From the NCBI GenBank assembly GCA_964364175.1, contig CAYILR010000033.1, positions 1 to 49,836 of the forward strand: a stretch of DNA of 49,836 bases, written 5' to 3'. Below, in pieces: positions 15,831 to 24,452 of the stretch. Under the pieces are notes generated by a model that saw nothing but the letters and a program-made list of their open reading frames with translations, had not been told where the DNA came from and ran no database searches. Position 1 is the stretch's first letter. The number at the start of each line of letters is the position of its first letter. This DNA comes from CAYILR01 sp964364175 (lineage in GTDB: Bacteria; Bdellovibrionota; UBA1018). The position numbers were made by a program, and so were the translations under genes.

Positions 15831-15860
15831 TTGACCAGTACCGAAGTTTATGGCTACTGT
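15831..15860 (+). promoter_or_regulatory. Promoter of the phosphatase unit
   Basis: TTGACC at 15831-15836, 18 bases, TACTGT at 15855-15860, nine bases before ATG 15870. The leader would be two or three bases. Confidence 0.55.
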
Positions 15861-15869
15861 TCTCTCGTC

Positions 15870-16637
15870 ATGACGACCTTCGATCGATCAATTTTCATAG
15901 GCGACGTACATGGGTGTACGGCTGAGTTGCTGACGTTGTTGGGCGGTCTGAACGTGAAGCCGGGCCGAGATCGAGTCATCTTCCTGGGCGATCTCCCAGA
16001 CAAAGGCCCAGACAGCTTGGGCGCGCTGCGCTTGGCCCGGCAGACCATCGCGCAGTTGCCGGGCTCGTGCTGCATCTTGGGCAACCACGAAAAGAAGTGG
16101 CTGCGCAAGGCGTCCAAGCCCGACCCGGTCAACCCGATCCCGGAGATGGCAGGGCTCCAGCCTGACGACCTGGCCTTCCTACGCTCCATGCCGCTATTTC
16201 AGCGCTTCCCGGACATCAGGTGCTTCGCGGTCCACGGCGGCCTGTTCCCGAAGCTCCTGGAGGCTCTGGGGCCGCTCACGGACGAAGACGCCGTGTACCC
16301 GCATCCCACGGATAAGAAGCGCGGCAAGCTGATCGAGAAGGTGGCCCACACGCGCCGGATCGACGCCCACGGCGACTTCGTGCCCTTGGACAAGGAAGCC
16401 GAGCGCGGCGTGCAGCACTGGTCCGATGTCTACGACGGCAAGCCCTACGGCTACGTGCTGTTCGGTCATGAGCCCCGCAAGGAACCGATCGTGACCTACC
16501 ACGCTCTTGGCCTGGACACCGGGTGCTGCTACGGCTGGGCGCTGTCGGCGGCCATCTTGCGAGGACCGGAGGACAACCCCGAGATCGTGACCGTCCCGGC
16601 CTTGAAGCAGTACGCTGTCCATCGTGACGAGGAGTGA
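15870..16637 (+). CDS. PPP-family metallophosphatase (255 aa)
   Basis: All metal-binding signatures of the PPP/ApaH-like class are present: GDVHG (residues ~12-16), GDLPDKGPDS, GNHEKKW, and FGHEP near the C-terminus, with a His in AVHGG. Members remove phosphate from Ser/Thr, tyrosine or dinucleoside polyphosphates; the phage lambda phosphatase is a familiar example. Start at ATG 15870 follows the promoter; an upstream TTG is part of the -35 box. It heads a five- or six-gene plus-strand unit. Confidence 0.85.
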   Translation: MTTFDRSIFIGDVHGCTAELLTLLGGLNVKPGRDRVIFLGDLPDKGPDSLGALRLARQTIAQLPGSCCILGNHEKKWLRKASKPDPVNPIPEMAGLQPDDLAFLRSMPLFQRFPDIRCFAVHGGLFPKLLEALGPLTDEDAVYPHPTDKKRGKLIEKVAHTRRIDAHGDFVPLDKEAERGVQHWSDVYDGKPYGYVLFGHEPRKEPIVTYHALGLDTGCCYGWALSAAILRGPEDNPEIVTVPALKQYAVHRDEE

Positions 16638-16639
16638 CT

Positions 16640-16816
16640 ATGGCCAGGCGTAGAGAGCCGTCAAACGAACGCATTACGATTCGATTCACAGAAAGCGAAC
16701 GAAAACGAATCAATAGGTACAGGGTTAAAATGGCTAGCGAACATGCCCTTCTTCTTTCGCAGTCACAAGCTCTACGAGCACTTGTCTTACATGCTTTAGA
16801 TGGACATAAGTTATGA
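16640..16816 (+). CDS. Small ribbon-helix-helix-like protein (58 aa)
   Basis: ERITIRFTESERKRINRYRV then a helix with SQSQALRALVLHAL fits a ribbon-helix-helix DNA-binding fold. GAGGAG precedes ATG 16640; the gene starts two bases after the phosphatase stop. Codon use is more AT-rich than its neighbours. The call rests on pattern only. Confidence 0.6.
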   Translation: MARRREPSNERITIRFTESERKRINRYRVKMASEHALLLSQSQALRALVLHALDGHKL

Positions 16817-17037
16817 GGATATCGAGCCCTCAGGGTGTCGTGGTCCTCTACGAAGAGGATGAGCCCGAGCTTCCCCCTGTAGCTGTCGAGCTTCTGATCA
16901 TTCACATGCGTCGCACATCCGGTGACCGCATCTGCACAATCTGTGGCCGGAAGGCCCGAGACCACGAGGACCGACCTTGGCCGATCTCGTGCCCAACGCT
17001 CGTCCTCCTTTGTGCAGGCAACCCAGTCAAGCTCTAG
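16813..17037 (+). CDS. Small hypothetical protein (74 aa)
   Basis: ATG 16813 overlaps the previous stop by four bases. It contains CTICGRKARDHEDRPWPISC, a Cys/His cluster that might hold zinc. No family recognised. Confidence 0.6.
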   Translation: MRISSPQGVVVLYEEDEPELPPVAVELLIIHMRRTSGDRICTICGRKARDHEDRPWPISCPTLVLLCAGNPVKL

Positions 17038-17047
17038 GAGGACAGAG

Positions 17048-17452
17048 ATGGATAAAGAAGCCGCACAGCGCGTCATCCTTGCGGCCGAGGCTATGTGCCG
17101 TGCGTTCGAGGAGCGTGACCGGCTGATGCGGGCCATGATGGGCGTACCGCTTGGGCACGACCAGGCACAGCGGAAGCTCGGTGAGGTCCTCCACACCGCT
17201 GAGGAGGTGCTTCGCGCTGCCGTGGCGGCCTACCGCACGCCGTTGACCCCGATCAGTTTCGTCTACACGAACTGGAAGGGCGAGATGCGACTCCGTCAGG
17301 TCATCCCGCAGCGCATCTGGTTTGGAGCCACGGAGTATCATCAAGAACCGCAGTGGTTGCTCCAGGGTATCGACGTACAAAAAGACGAGGTGCGAGACTT
17401 CGCCTTGAAGGACATCCGCGAGTGGGGATCGAAGACCGCAGGCCCAGGCTGA
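17048..17452 (+). CDS. Conserved phage-type hypothetical protein, WYL-like region (134 aa)
   Basis: AGGAGGAC precedes ATG 17048. The C-terminal half (SFVYTNWKGEMRLRQVIPQ, FGATEYHQEPQWLL, VRDFALKDI) matches a block seen in many phage and bacterial proteins: 'Y.N..GE...R.I.P....FG.T..H..PQWLL.A.D....R.FALKDI'. It resembles a WYL-like ligand-binding strand set; the N-terminal half is helical. Role unknown. Confidence 0.7.
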   Translation: MDKEAAQRVILAAEAMCRAFEERDRLMRAMMGVPLGHDQAQRKLGEVLHTAEEVLRAAVAAYRTPLTPISFVYTNWKGEMRLRQVIPQRIWFGATEYHQEPQWLLQGIDVQKDEVRDFALKDIREWGSKTAGPG

Positions 17453-17494
17453 CGGGCATGAACACACTCTGTCTTGGGAGAGACGAGGTGCTTC

Positions 17495-17719
17495 ATGACC
17501 GAACACGAAGAGCCGTCGTTGACCAAGGTAGTGCGCCTCCGCTCGGAGGACGGCTCCGTCACGGTTTTGGTCCATCAGAGCACCAAGCCCGCTTACCGGA
17601 AATGGCAAGTCACGTACTTCAATGGCGACGAGCACCTCGGTGATACGAGCTTCAATTACTTCGACGAAGCGTTGAAGTCCCTCACGGACAAAGGCTTCGT
17701 CATCGACAAGGCGACCTGA
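17495..17719 (+). CDS. Small hypothetical protein (74 aa)
   Basis: From ATG 17495 (GAGG upstream). Beta-rich start (LTKVVRLRSEDGSVTVLVHQ) and a helical end. Its last base is the first base of the next gene's ATG. Confidence 0.6.
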   Translation: MTEHEEPSLTKVVRLRSEDGSVTVLVHQSTKPAYRKWQVTYFNGDEHLGDTSFNYFDEALKSLTDKGFVIDKAT

Positions 17720-17934
17720 TGGAGAAGTTGATTTGTAACTGTGGCGGCGAAGGACTTTGCACGGTGTGCTGGGGTACCGACGAGGTGCTTTACGACTCGT
17801 TGGTGGTGAGTCGATCCCAGCACCTTACCAAGGCCCAGATCGAATCCGCTATCGAGAAGGGCCGTCTCGCGGCCGAGCGCGTGAAGAAGGCTTGGGGCTT
17901 TCCGGCGCCGAGCCGCATGTTCTTCCGGTCCTGA
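17719..17934 (+). CDS. Small hypothetical Cys-rich protein (71 aa)
   Basis: CNCGGEGLCTVC near the N-terminus is a likely zinc site, followed by a helix (KAQIESAIEKGRLAAERVKKAW). Last gene of the plus-strand unit; it ends two bases before the oligo-A that serves the opposite-strand terminator. Confidence 0.6.
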   Translation: MEKLICNCGGEGLCTVCWGTDEVLYDSLVVSRSQHLTKAQIESAIEKGRLAAERVKKAWGFPAPSRMFFRS

Positions 17935-17935
17935 A

Positions 17936-17967
17936 GAAAAAAAAGACGCCCTAGGGGGAGGGCGTCT
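17936..17967 (-). terminator. Rho-independent terminator of the helicase gene
   Basis: On the minus strand AGACGCCCT, a six-base loop and AGGGCGTCT are followed by eight T. It lies 70 bases after the helicase stop. On the plus strand there is no T run after the hairpin. Confidence 0.8.
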
Positions 17968-18038
17968 CGTCAACAGGCTTCGGGGGGAAGAACCTGCCAA
18001 CACGAGGAGCCTAACGATAGGCCCCTCGGTTGTCAACC

Positions 18039-21000
18039 CTAGTGTTTCAGGTAGGAATCTTCGTCCATGATGGCGTCCACGAGAAGCTGGTCGTCGCCTT
18101 CTGGGCGGGCACCGATGAAGTACGTCGCCTCCTGGATAGCTTGCGCTGCCGCCTCAAGTGCTGAAGACACCGCTTGGGGAGGGGAAGCGGTACCACGTGG
18201 GGCACCAGGGACCACAGGCGGTTCTTCTTCCTCGCCTTCCAAGACGACGCAAGCTTCGCTGATGAACACGCTCGGCCCACCTGGCTGGTTCGTGTGTGTC
18301 ACGTCCGGGGCCAAGATCGTCACCCGGTCTTGGCCGCGTGTGATAGCGACGTAGCCCAAGCGGCGCTCAGCTTCCAGCGCGTCTTGCGTGGTGGACTTGA
18401 CGTGCGGGAACGTACCTGCGGCCATTGGGATGTACATCCGCTTAGCCTCCAGACCTTTCCAGCCGTGGATGGTGTCGATGATGACCGCCGGCTCAGCGAC
18501 TTCCTCTTCCTCCTCACCTTCCTCGCCGCGCTTCTTGCCTTTGTTCAATTTCTTGTTCGCGTCCTGGAGCTTCACGATATAGACCATCGCCTGGCCCAGG
18601 TCTTCATAGCCTTCAAGCAGACCGATGAGAGGCTTGACGGGGGCCAAGGCCAGCGCCTTGACGTCGTCATCAGTGAACTGGCCTTCGAGGCCGGGCTCAC
18701 CATCCGTTTCCTCCCGGATTGTGTCCAGAAGCTCTGGGTCGTCCTTTGCGTCCTCGACCAAGGCATCAAGCATGGACATGCCAGGTTTGCCTGCAACGCC
18801 GATACCTTTCAGGTTCAAGATGATGTCCAGGATCTCCTTTGGCCCCGCCGAGCCCCCAAGGTCGGCCACCACCCGCAGCGCCTTCATGTAGGGAAGCACG
18901 TTCTTCTCGTTCTTCCAGGCCAGACGGCCTTGGTAGACTTCCCGCCAACCACCCCCTTCCAAGTAGGCCAGGTAGCTCTGGCCACGAGCGATCTCCTGCA
19001 AGCGCTGGTTGAACACCTTGTCGAGGTAGAACTTGGGCGCCTCGTGGGCGTTCAAGATGGCCTCGTTGACCGCGGTCTTGTTCTCCGGGTCGGCTGCGAG
19101 CACCATCCAGTTCAAGATGGCCTTGGTCGTCTTGTCGTTGAAGAAGTTGACCTTGCTCTTGAACGGGATGCCACGCTTCAAGCACTCGGCTGCGAAGTCA
19201 TAGGCTTCCGCGTTGGTGCGGACACCGATGCCGAATGTCGGAACACCTTTGGGCTCGCCGTAGTTCTCAGCGCCACTGCCGACGAGGTCTTTGATCTCCT
19301 GGGCGACGAGAATAGCACCCGCCTCGTGGTCTGCGACTCGGACAGCGTGGATAAAGCCCTGGCCCTTGCGGGCCTCGTTGGCTTTACATTCCATCGGAAT
19401 TTGTTTGGAATTATGCTTGATGAGTCGCCCGGCGGCGTTCACAATCTCCACACCAGACCGGTAGTTAGTAGCTATCTGCTTAGTCGTGAATGCACCACCA
19501 ACTAGATCGGATTTATTGATGAATAGCTCAACATCTGCTCCTCTGAAGCCGTAAATTGCTTGAGCGTCGTCTCCGATAATTCCAAAGGTGTCGGCAGACA
19601 TATGATGGTCGGGCCACGGCTGCTGTGTTGCGGGATCGTAGTAGCCTGCGATGAGCCCAAACAGCAAATGCTGCGCTGCGTTAAGATCCTGAGCTTCATC
19701 AACAAGCACGACTTTCCAACGATTTTGTACCTCAGCCAGGAGCTTCGGGTTGGCGACCAGGGCCTGACACGCCATGACGAGCATGTCGTCGAAGTCGATC
19801 TTGCCCACGAACTCAACATGGTTGTGCTTGAGCCACTCATAGGCGCCGTAGGCCGCCGCGAACTCGGCCGGCAACCCGCTCTCTGCCGCGAGCTTGGCGG
19901 CCTGTCCTGGAGTCGTGAGGTCCGCGCGCCAGCGCGTCAGGTACATGCCAACCTGCTTTGGCCCAAGCGGACGTCCCTTCTCGTCCTTGAAGGCATCGTC
20001 TCCAAGCCCGAGGTTGAACCACTGGTTCGCCGGGATCTTGAAGTAGTCCAGCCCATCCGCCGCCTCTACCTCGGTGCCCGCAACCATCGGACCTTGCAGC
20101 CCGCGTGTTGACCCCATGATGGGTGTCGGGTCGATGCCGGCCTGACGAAGATACTGGAGGAAATACTTGGCCTGCTTCTCGGACAACTGCCCGCTGCGTG
20201 TTCCACTTCCGCGCTCGGCCAACGATGAGAGGAAGTCCCGAGGCCAACCGCCGAAGCGACCGGTGTCGAGGGCTTGCTGGGCGAGGCTCTTGATCGCAGC
20301 CTCGCCGCCCCCAGGAGCGCCAGGAGCGAGACCTTGAGGACCGGTGGACGGCGCGACAGGCTGAAGGCCCTGGCTGGGCTGAGGGGCTCTGGGAGCCTCA
20401 GGAGGGGGTACCAACGAGAGCTTCTTGAAGAAACTCTCGTTTGGATCGAACGGGGTGACGCTTTGGCTCGGACGCATCCGGGCCTGCTGCATGGCCATCT
20501 TCATCAGGTACTTGACGCCGCTGTCCTTGATGATGGTGTCTCGCCCGCGAAGACGAGGGGTCACACGCTTCAAGAGCTTGAGCGCGATTGAATGTGTGGT
20601 GCCGAAGCCCTCCAACGCGACGGTATCCTCGGTGATGGCTTCACCGCCGTACTTGCGGATGCGCTCCACAAGCTCGTCGCCCGACTTCTTGGAGAACGAG
20701 GTCGCTACGATCTGTGTCGGACGGACACCAAGCTCCTTCACATGATAGACGACCTTACCAGCAATAACTCGCGTCTTCCCAGATCCAGCTTTCGCGGCAA
20801 TGACAACTTTGCCACGCGCGACCATCGCGTCCTCTTGCTGCACATCAAGGCCAAGCTCCTCACCGGTCTTGGTCTGGTACGCGCGAGGTTGGGCCGCCTG
20901 AGCCGCCAACGCCAACACGACTTCAGCACTCAAGCTCGTGGCGGCAACAGATTCGATCTTATCCTTGAGGTCGATGCGCTCTTGTTCGAGACGGTCTACG

Positions 21001-21692
21001 TCGCTAGCTGTCTGGGGTGCCTGGAGCGCGGCCTCGGTAGCCGCCAACTGCTTGCCGAGGTCTTGAGCCTCGCCGACAGCCGCGATCGTGTCCTCGAAGT
21101 CACTGACCTGGACACCAGATTCAGCCACAGCTTCCCGGTTCCAAGACCGCAGACGCATCATGCCGCCCACGGTTCGGATGCCGCCAAGGATTGCCAAAGC
21201 TTCTGGCGCTGTCTTGGCTTCGGAGACTTGGGCCAGCTTCCTGGCGATGGTCAACAGCCGGGCGTCGGGGAAGGTGTCGCGGAAGACCTGGGGCTTGGCC
21301 GCCAGGTCTCGGAAGAAGTTGCGGATGAAGGTACCGCGTGCCTGGAACCGGTCGGCGGTAGAGGCGGGCCTCGCCAAGGGCTTCCACTTCGCCTTGTGCT
21401 TCCCGAAGCCGCGGATGTTGAAAAGCGGCTCCAGATACGAGGTGGCGTCGACGAAAAACTCGTCCTGCGTCTGCTTGGCCAAGGTGAGGCCCTGCTGCCG
21501 AAGCAAGGAGTCTGGTGCCAGCTTCGCAAGCTCGAATGTCTCCAGGAACACCACGAGGTCCAGGAACCGGGCCAGCGAGGGTTCGACCTTGCCCTCCGCC
21601 TGGGCGGTTGCCTCGTCATCGTCGTCGACAGCTTTGAGTAGGCGTTGCACGTCCTCAAGAGCCGCGATAGCAGGATTGATCGTGTTCGCCAT
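18039..21692 (-). CDS. UvrD/Rep-family superfamily 1 helicase with N-terminal extension (1217 aa)
   Basis: SF1A motifs in order: Q-like GLDVQQEDAM (~281), Walker A AAKAGSGKT (~299-307), ATSFSKKSGDEL, Walker B VLVDEAQDL (~660), motif III IIGDDAQAIYGFRGAD (~705), motif IV TNYRSG (~742), motif V TIHGWKGLEAKRM (~1069) and motif VI RLGYVAITRGQ (~1113). About 280 N-terminal residues precede the helicase core and have no recognised domain; a Pro/Gly/Gln-rich linker lies near residue 430-460. Such enzymes are 3'-5' DNA translocases in replication or repair. The DNA from about 19385 to 19730, encoding motifs II-IV, is AT-richer than the rest of the gene. Confidence 0.9.
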   Translation of the reverse strand: MANTINPAIAALEDVQRLLKAVDDDDEATAQAEGKVEPSLARFLDLVVFLETFELAKLAPDSLLRQQGLTLAKQTQDEFFVDATSYLEPLFNIRGFGKHKAKWKPLARPASTADRFQARGTFIRNFFRDLAAKPQVFRDTFPDARLLTIARKLAQVSEAKTAPEALAILGGIRTVGGMMRLRSWNREAVAESGVQVSDFEDTIAAVGEAQDLGKQLAATEAALQAPQTASDVDRLEQERIDLKDKIESVAATSLSAEVVLALAAQAAQPRAYQTKTGEELGLDVQQEDAMVARGKVVIAAKAGSGKTRVIAGKVVYHVKELGVRPTQIVATSFSKKSGDELVERIRKYGGEAITEDTVALEGFGTTHSIALKLLKRVTPRLRGRDTIIKDSGVKYLMKMAMQQARMRPSQSVTPFDPNESFFKKLSLVPPPEAPRAPQPSQGLQPVAPSTGPQGLAPGAPGGGEAAIKSLAQQALDTGRFGGWPRDFLSSLAERGSGTRSGQLSEKQAKYFLQYLRQAGIDPTPIMGSTRGLQGPMVAGTEVEAADGLDYFKIPANQWFNLGLGDDAFKDEKGRPLGPKQVGMYLTRWRADLTTPGQAAKLAAESGLPAEFAAAYGAYEWLKHNHVEFVGKIDFDDMLVMACQALVANPKLLAEVQNRWKVVLVDEAQDLNAAQHLLFGLIAGYYDPATQQPWPDHHMSADTFGIIGDDAQAIYGFRGADVELFINKSDLVGGAFTTKQIATNYRSGVEIVNAAGRLIKHNSKQIPMECKANEARKGQGFIHAVRVADHEAGAILVAQEIKDLVGSGAENYGEPKGVPTFGIGVRTNAEAYDFAAECLKRGIPFKSKVNFFNDKTTKAILNWMVLAADPENKTAVNEAILNAHEAPKFYLDKVFNQRLQEIARGQSYLAYLEGGGWREVYQGRLAWKNEKNVLPYMKALRVVADLGGSAGPKEILDIILNLKGIGVAGKPGMSMLDALVEDAKDDPELLDTIREETDGEPGLEGQFTDDDVKALALAPVKPLIGLLEGYEDLGQAMVYIVKLQDANKKLNKGKKRGEEGEEEEEVAEPAVIIDTIHGWKGLEAKRMYIPMAAGTFPHVKSTTQDALEAERRLGYVAITRGQDRVTILAPDVTHTNQPGGPSVFISEACVVLEGEEEEPPVVPGAPRGTASPPQAVSSALEAAAQAIQEATYFIGARPEGDDQLLVDAIMDEDSYLKH

Positions 21693-21868
21693 GAATGAGC
21701 CCGTCCCTGGAAGAAGCTAGTCTATCACAGGATGGCGTATCCGCACAGGGCTCGTCAGCATCTCAGTCGTCACGCTTCCCCAAGTCCCCAGGAAAGCCGA
21801 ATCCTACCCACGCTCTTGGTCACGTCAGCCGATTGGCTTTGTCTCCTGGTTGAGGATGAACGACCACG

Positions 21869-22075
21869 TCAGCGCTTGAGCCTCCAGAGCAGGCTGCACT
21901 CCGCTTCAGACTTGATCTGCCGGCATTCCTCCATGAAGTCGGACTTCGCAAAGAAGCCGTTGTACCCGATCGCGCACATGATGCCGATGATGGTGATGCC
22001 GATCATGACTTCGATGAGCGTGGTGCTCTGCCAGAACCGCCGCCACCAGCCTTTTGGAACGATGAGCTTGCCCAT
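21869..22075 (-). CDS. Small single-span membrane protein (68 aa)
   Basis: A hydrophobic span (TTLIEVMIGITIIGIMCAIGY) follows a basic N-terminus with several Trp. The TLIEVMI...IIGIM pattern resembles the N-terminal helix of type IV prepilins, but the Gly before the processing site is replaced by Ser-Thr and the protein is very short. It overlaps nothing and starts two bases after the stop of the SPFH lipoprotein gene. A 150-base stretch between it and the helicase start shows no gene. Confidence 0.6.
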   Translation of the reverse strand: MGKLIVPKGWWRRFWQSTTLIEVMIGITIIGIMCAIGYNGFFAKSDFMEECRQIKSEAECSLLWRLKR

Positions 22076-22077
22076 GG

Positions 22078-22938
22078 TCATTTCCCGTCTGCGCGCATGT
22101 CGATGAACGGCGTGGCGCCGCCTGAGACCTGTGAGAGCTTACCGTCCCATTTTTCAATTCTCTTGATTTCGACAAGTTGGGGCGTCAAGGACTTCGACAG
22201 AAGCTCGTTCGCTTTGGCCTGGGATTCGGCTTCCGCCAAGATGGCCTCAGCCTTGCCCTTGGCCGTCGCCACCTGCTTCTTGGCTTCGGCCTCGGCCTGT
22301 CGAAGCTCGTTCTCGACTTGCTGAGCCTGTTGGGTGGCGGCGATCTTGGCGTTCAGGGCGTCCACCACGGCTTGCGGCAGTCGGATCTCATTGATGATGA
22401 AGATCGACTCCACGATGATGCCGTCTGCCATGACCTTCTCGGCCACGATCTTGTGGACGTCCTTGAGAAGCTGGGCCTTGCCCTCTCCGTACACGGACTC
22501 AACCGGCATGGCCGAGGTCACGGCGTTGAAGGCGTCACGGACGTGGTTTCTGAGGAAGGTGTCGGTGATCTCGTTGATGCCACGCCGGTAGGTCTTGAAC
22601 ATGTCGACGACCTTGGCCTCGTCGATGGTGTACGTGATCCCCACGTCGGCGTTGACGGTCAGGCCCTCCTTGGTCTGGAACGACAACGACTCGTCGTTGG
22701 GGCCACCCTCAAGCACCGACTTCGTCCAGTTGTAGGTCTGCTTGAACGTCGGGAACACGTAGATGTCCTCGTTGGGGCCGAGGTAGTAGCGGCCGACGCC
22801 GACCTTCTCCATGTCGCCCTTGGCCGAGCCCATCGTGTAGACCTTCACGCCAACGTAGCCAGCGCGGACGTACTCACACTCACAACCAGTGAGCATGAAG
22901 GACAGGAGGAGCAGAGGCAGAGCAATTCGTTTGATCAT
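22078..22938 (-). CDS. SPFH/band-7 domain lipoprotein (286 aa)
   Basis: A lipoprotein signal (IKRIALPLLLLSFMLTGC, lipobox LTGC) is followed by a band-7 domain: AGYVGVKVYTMG, GLTVNADVGITYTIDE, ALFRNHVRD-like DTFLRNHVRDAF, and IFIINEIRLPQAVVDAL, then a long coiled coil rich in Ala, Glu and Lys. SPFH proteins oligomerise at membranes; homologues occur in large phages with unclear roles. A lipid anchor instead of a transmembrane helix is unusual for the family. It overlaps the Nudix gene by one base. Confidence 0.85.
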   Translation of the reverse strand: MIKRIALPLLLLSFMLTGCECEYVRAGYVGVKVYTMGSAKGDMEKVGVGRYYLGPNEDIYVFPTFKQTYNWTKSVLEGGPNDESLSFQTKEGLTVNADVGITYTIDEAKVVDMFKTYRRGINEITDTFLRNHVRDAFNAVTSAMPVESVYGEGKAQLLKDVHKIVAEKVMADGIIVESIFIINEIRLPQAVVDALNAKIAATQQAQQVENELRQAEAEAKKQVATAKGKAEAILAEAESQAKANELLSKSLTPQLVEIKRIEKWDGKLSQVSGGATPFIDMRADGK

Positions 22939-23594
22939 CAGTAGTTCCTTTCAGGGTCGAGGAGGGGACGTAGGTCTGGGCCGAGGTCGGCCAGCGGCTT
23001 GAACAGCGGTGATGGGAGGTGGTCAGGATCGAACCATTGCCACTCGCCGTCGAGCTTGTTGGGCTCCATGGCTTTGGGGATGCCGGACCACCAGGGCGAA
23101 GGAACTTTGAGCAGCACCGTGACGCTGTGAACGTCTCGGTCCGGAAAGACCGTGCTCATGGCGTGGACGACGCGGGCACCGAAGAGAACGATGCCGGCTT
23201 CTTCAAGGGCTTCTCGTTTGGCCGTGTCGAGGAAGCCTTCCCCATGCTTCATCCAGCCGCCAATGAACGAGTAGGTGCCTTCGCCGTGCGAGCCTCGGCG
23301 CTGGCCCATCAGGACCTGGCCGTCGGCGTTCTGCACGATGAGAGCGACGCCGGTGTTCACCCGGCGCTCAGGCAGGACATGCGGCTGTGTCGGTTCTTCG
23401 CTGTGGAGAGCATCAAGGGCCGCCCGAAGCTCATCGTGCGTCTCCATGAGCACCTTGAGCGCGACACCATGCGACCACGCGGTCTCACGAGACTTGGCCG
23501 ATGGGTTCTTGTCCACCGTCTGCTCCAAGAACCGGGTGAGCATCTCCAGGTGCCCCCGCATCGTGGGCGTGAACTTTGAGGGCTCAGACATCAC
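22938..23594 (-). CDS. Nudix hydrolase (218 aa)
   Basis: The Nudix box GGWMKHGEGFLDTAKREALEEAGI fits Gx5Ex7REUxEExGU with all catalytic glutamates. An N-terminal helical extension of ~75 residues precedes the fold. Family members hydrolyse nucleoside diphosphates linked to another group; possible substrates are NAD, capped RNA or sugar nucleotides. The GDP-mannose/NAD type is not distinguishable here. Starts ATG-ATG at 23594 or 23591. Confidence 0.85.
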   Translation of the reverse strand: MMSEPSKFTPTMRGHLEMLTRFLEQTVDKNPSAKSRETAWSHGVALKVLMETHDELRAALDALHSEEPTQPHVLPERRVNTGVALIVQNADGQVLMGQRRGSHGEGTYSFIGGWMKHGEGFLDTAKREALEEAGIVLFGARVVHAMSTVFPDRDVHSVTVLLKVPSPWWSGIPKAMEPNKLDGEWQWFDPDHLPSPLFKPLADLGPDLRPLLDPERNY

Positions 23595-23600
23595 GTCTCC

Positions 23601-23888
23601 TCAGAAGCGAACTGTGCAACCTTTGTTGCCGAGAAAGGGGCTGCCGCCGCCGCAGCACACGACCCCGGACACCGAGGCCCCGGTCGCGTTCTTGGCAGTG
23701 AAGGCGTGCTGAATTCGGTCGTCCTTGCTGCAACGTGAGGTGAAAGCTGTCCACGGGTGGGTCGCAGGCTCGATCTGGATGTCCGTGAGGCTGAGGGCAG
23801 TGAGAGCCCGCTCGGCTCCCTCACGGTCCTCACCAGCGCAGCCAGTGAGGCCAAGGACGATGACGGTCAACAGGATGATGCGGGTCAT
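23601..23888 (-). CDS. Small lipoprotein (95 aa)
   Basis: MTRIILLTVIVLGLTGC is a complete lipoprotein signal with lipobox LTGC. The mature part has a Cys pair (CC) and two further Cys (SRC, KGC), so disulfides are possible. No family recognised; the second lipoprotein in this membrane-oriented group suggests action at the host envelope, as in lysis or superinfection control. Confidence 0.7.
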   Translation of the reverse strand: MTRIILLTVIVLGLTGCAGEDREGAERALTALSLTDIQIEPATHPWTAFTSRCSKDDRIQHAFTAKNATGASVSGVVCCGGGSPFLGNKGCTVRF

Positions 23889-24358
23889 GACGACTCTTTC
23901 ATGTTTGTGAGGGACGCAGCCATGGTCTTCGACATGGCGACGCGGCACGCGGGCTTGCCGCAGCCGTTGACGTTCTGGCCGTGGCCGTGGCGGAACGCCG
24001 TCCAGCCCTTCGGAAGCTCGGCGTTCGCCAACATCGTTTCGGTCACGCCGGTCATGGCTTGGCAGAAAGCGCAGGTGATGATCACCTTCGGTCCGGTCCA
24101 CTTCGGGCTGTCAGCCGGGTCGACGTAGGACCAGATGACGTCGATGTGCGCGACCACGAGGGCCAGGCTGCCGACGACACCAACGGCCAGCGCCAGGTCG
24201 CTCCTGGCGCTCATGAGGGCCGGGATGGCAAGCCGGAACCAGACCCAATCGAACAGCAGCACCCCAGCGCCAGCCCACAACGCCTGGCGGCGGGTGAGGT
24301 GAAGAGGAGGCTTCAGGTGATTCGATCTCGACATGTCGGCGACCGGGGTTGAAGGCAT
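23885..24358 (-). CDS. Two-span membrane protein with Cys motifs (157 aa)
   Basis: Two hydrophobic spans (ALWAGAGVLLFDWVWFRLAIPAL and LALAVGVVGSLALVVAHIDVIW) are followed by a soluble part with CAFC and CGKPAC, a possible zinc ribbon. ATG 24358 or 24334 are candidate starts; further upstream translation looks non-coding. It overlaps the lipoprotein gene by four bases. Confidence 0.6.
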   Translation of the reverse strand: MPSTPVADMSRSNHLKPPLHLTRRQALWAGAGVLLFDWVWFRLAIPALMSARSDLALAVGVVGSLALVVAHIDVIWSYVDPADSPKWTGPKVIITCAFCQAMTGVTETMLANAELPKGWTAFRHGHGQNVNGCGKPACRVAMSKTMAASLTNMKESS

Positions 24359-24423
24359 GGAGCGCACGCTACCCACGGTCGACTTACAAAGGGAACGAGA
24401 GATTCCACCTCCTGAAAAGCGCA

Positions 24424-24452
24424 GAGCCACCGGGTGATCAATCCGGTGGCTC
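24424..24452 (-). terminator. Hairpin, probable terminator
   Basis: Perfect 10-bp stem GAGCCACCGG/CCGGTGGCTC with a nine-base loop; on the minus strand GCGCTTTTC follows within a few bases. It lies downstream of the gene at 24615-25088. Confidence 0.5.

Noticed and set aside
18174..19505. Long plus-strand open frame (443 codons) opposite the helicase
   Set aside because: It mirrors the helicase gene in a high-GC region; the helicase motifs on the minus strand are unambiguous.
21869..22075. Type IV pilin or pseudopilin
   Set aside because: The helix resembles a prepilin N-terminus, but the Gly at the processing site is missing, the protein is only 68 residues and no secretion or pilus genes are nearby.
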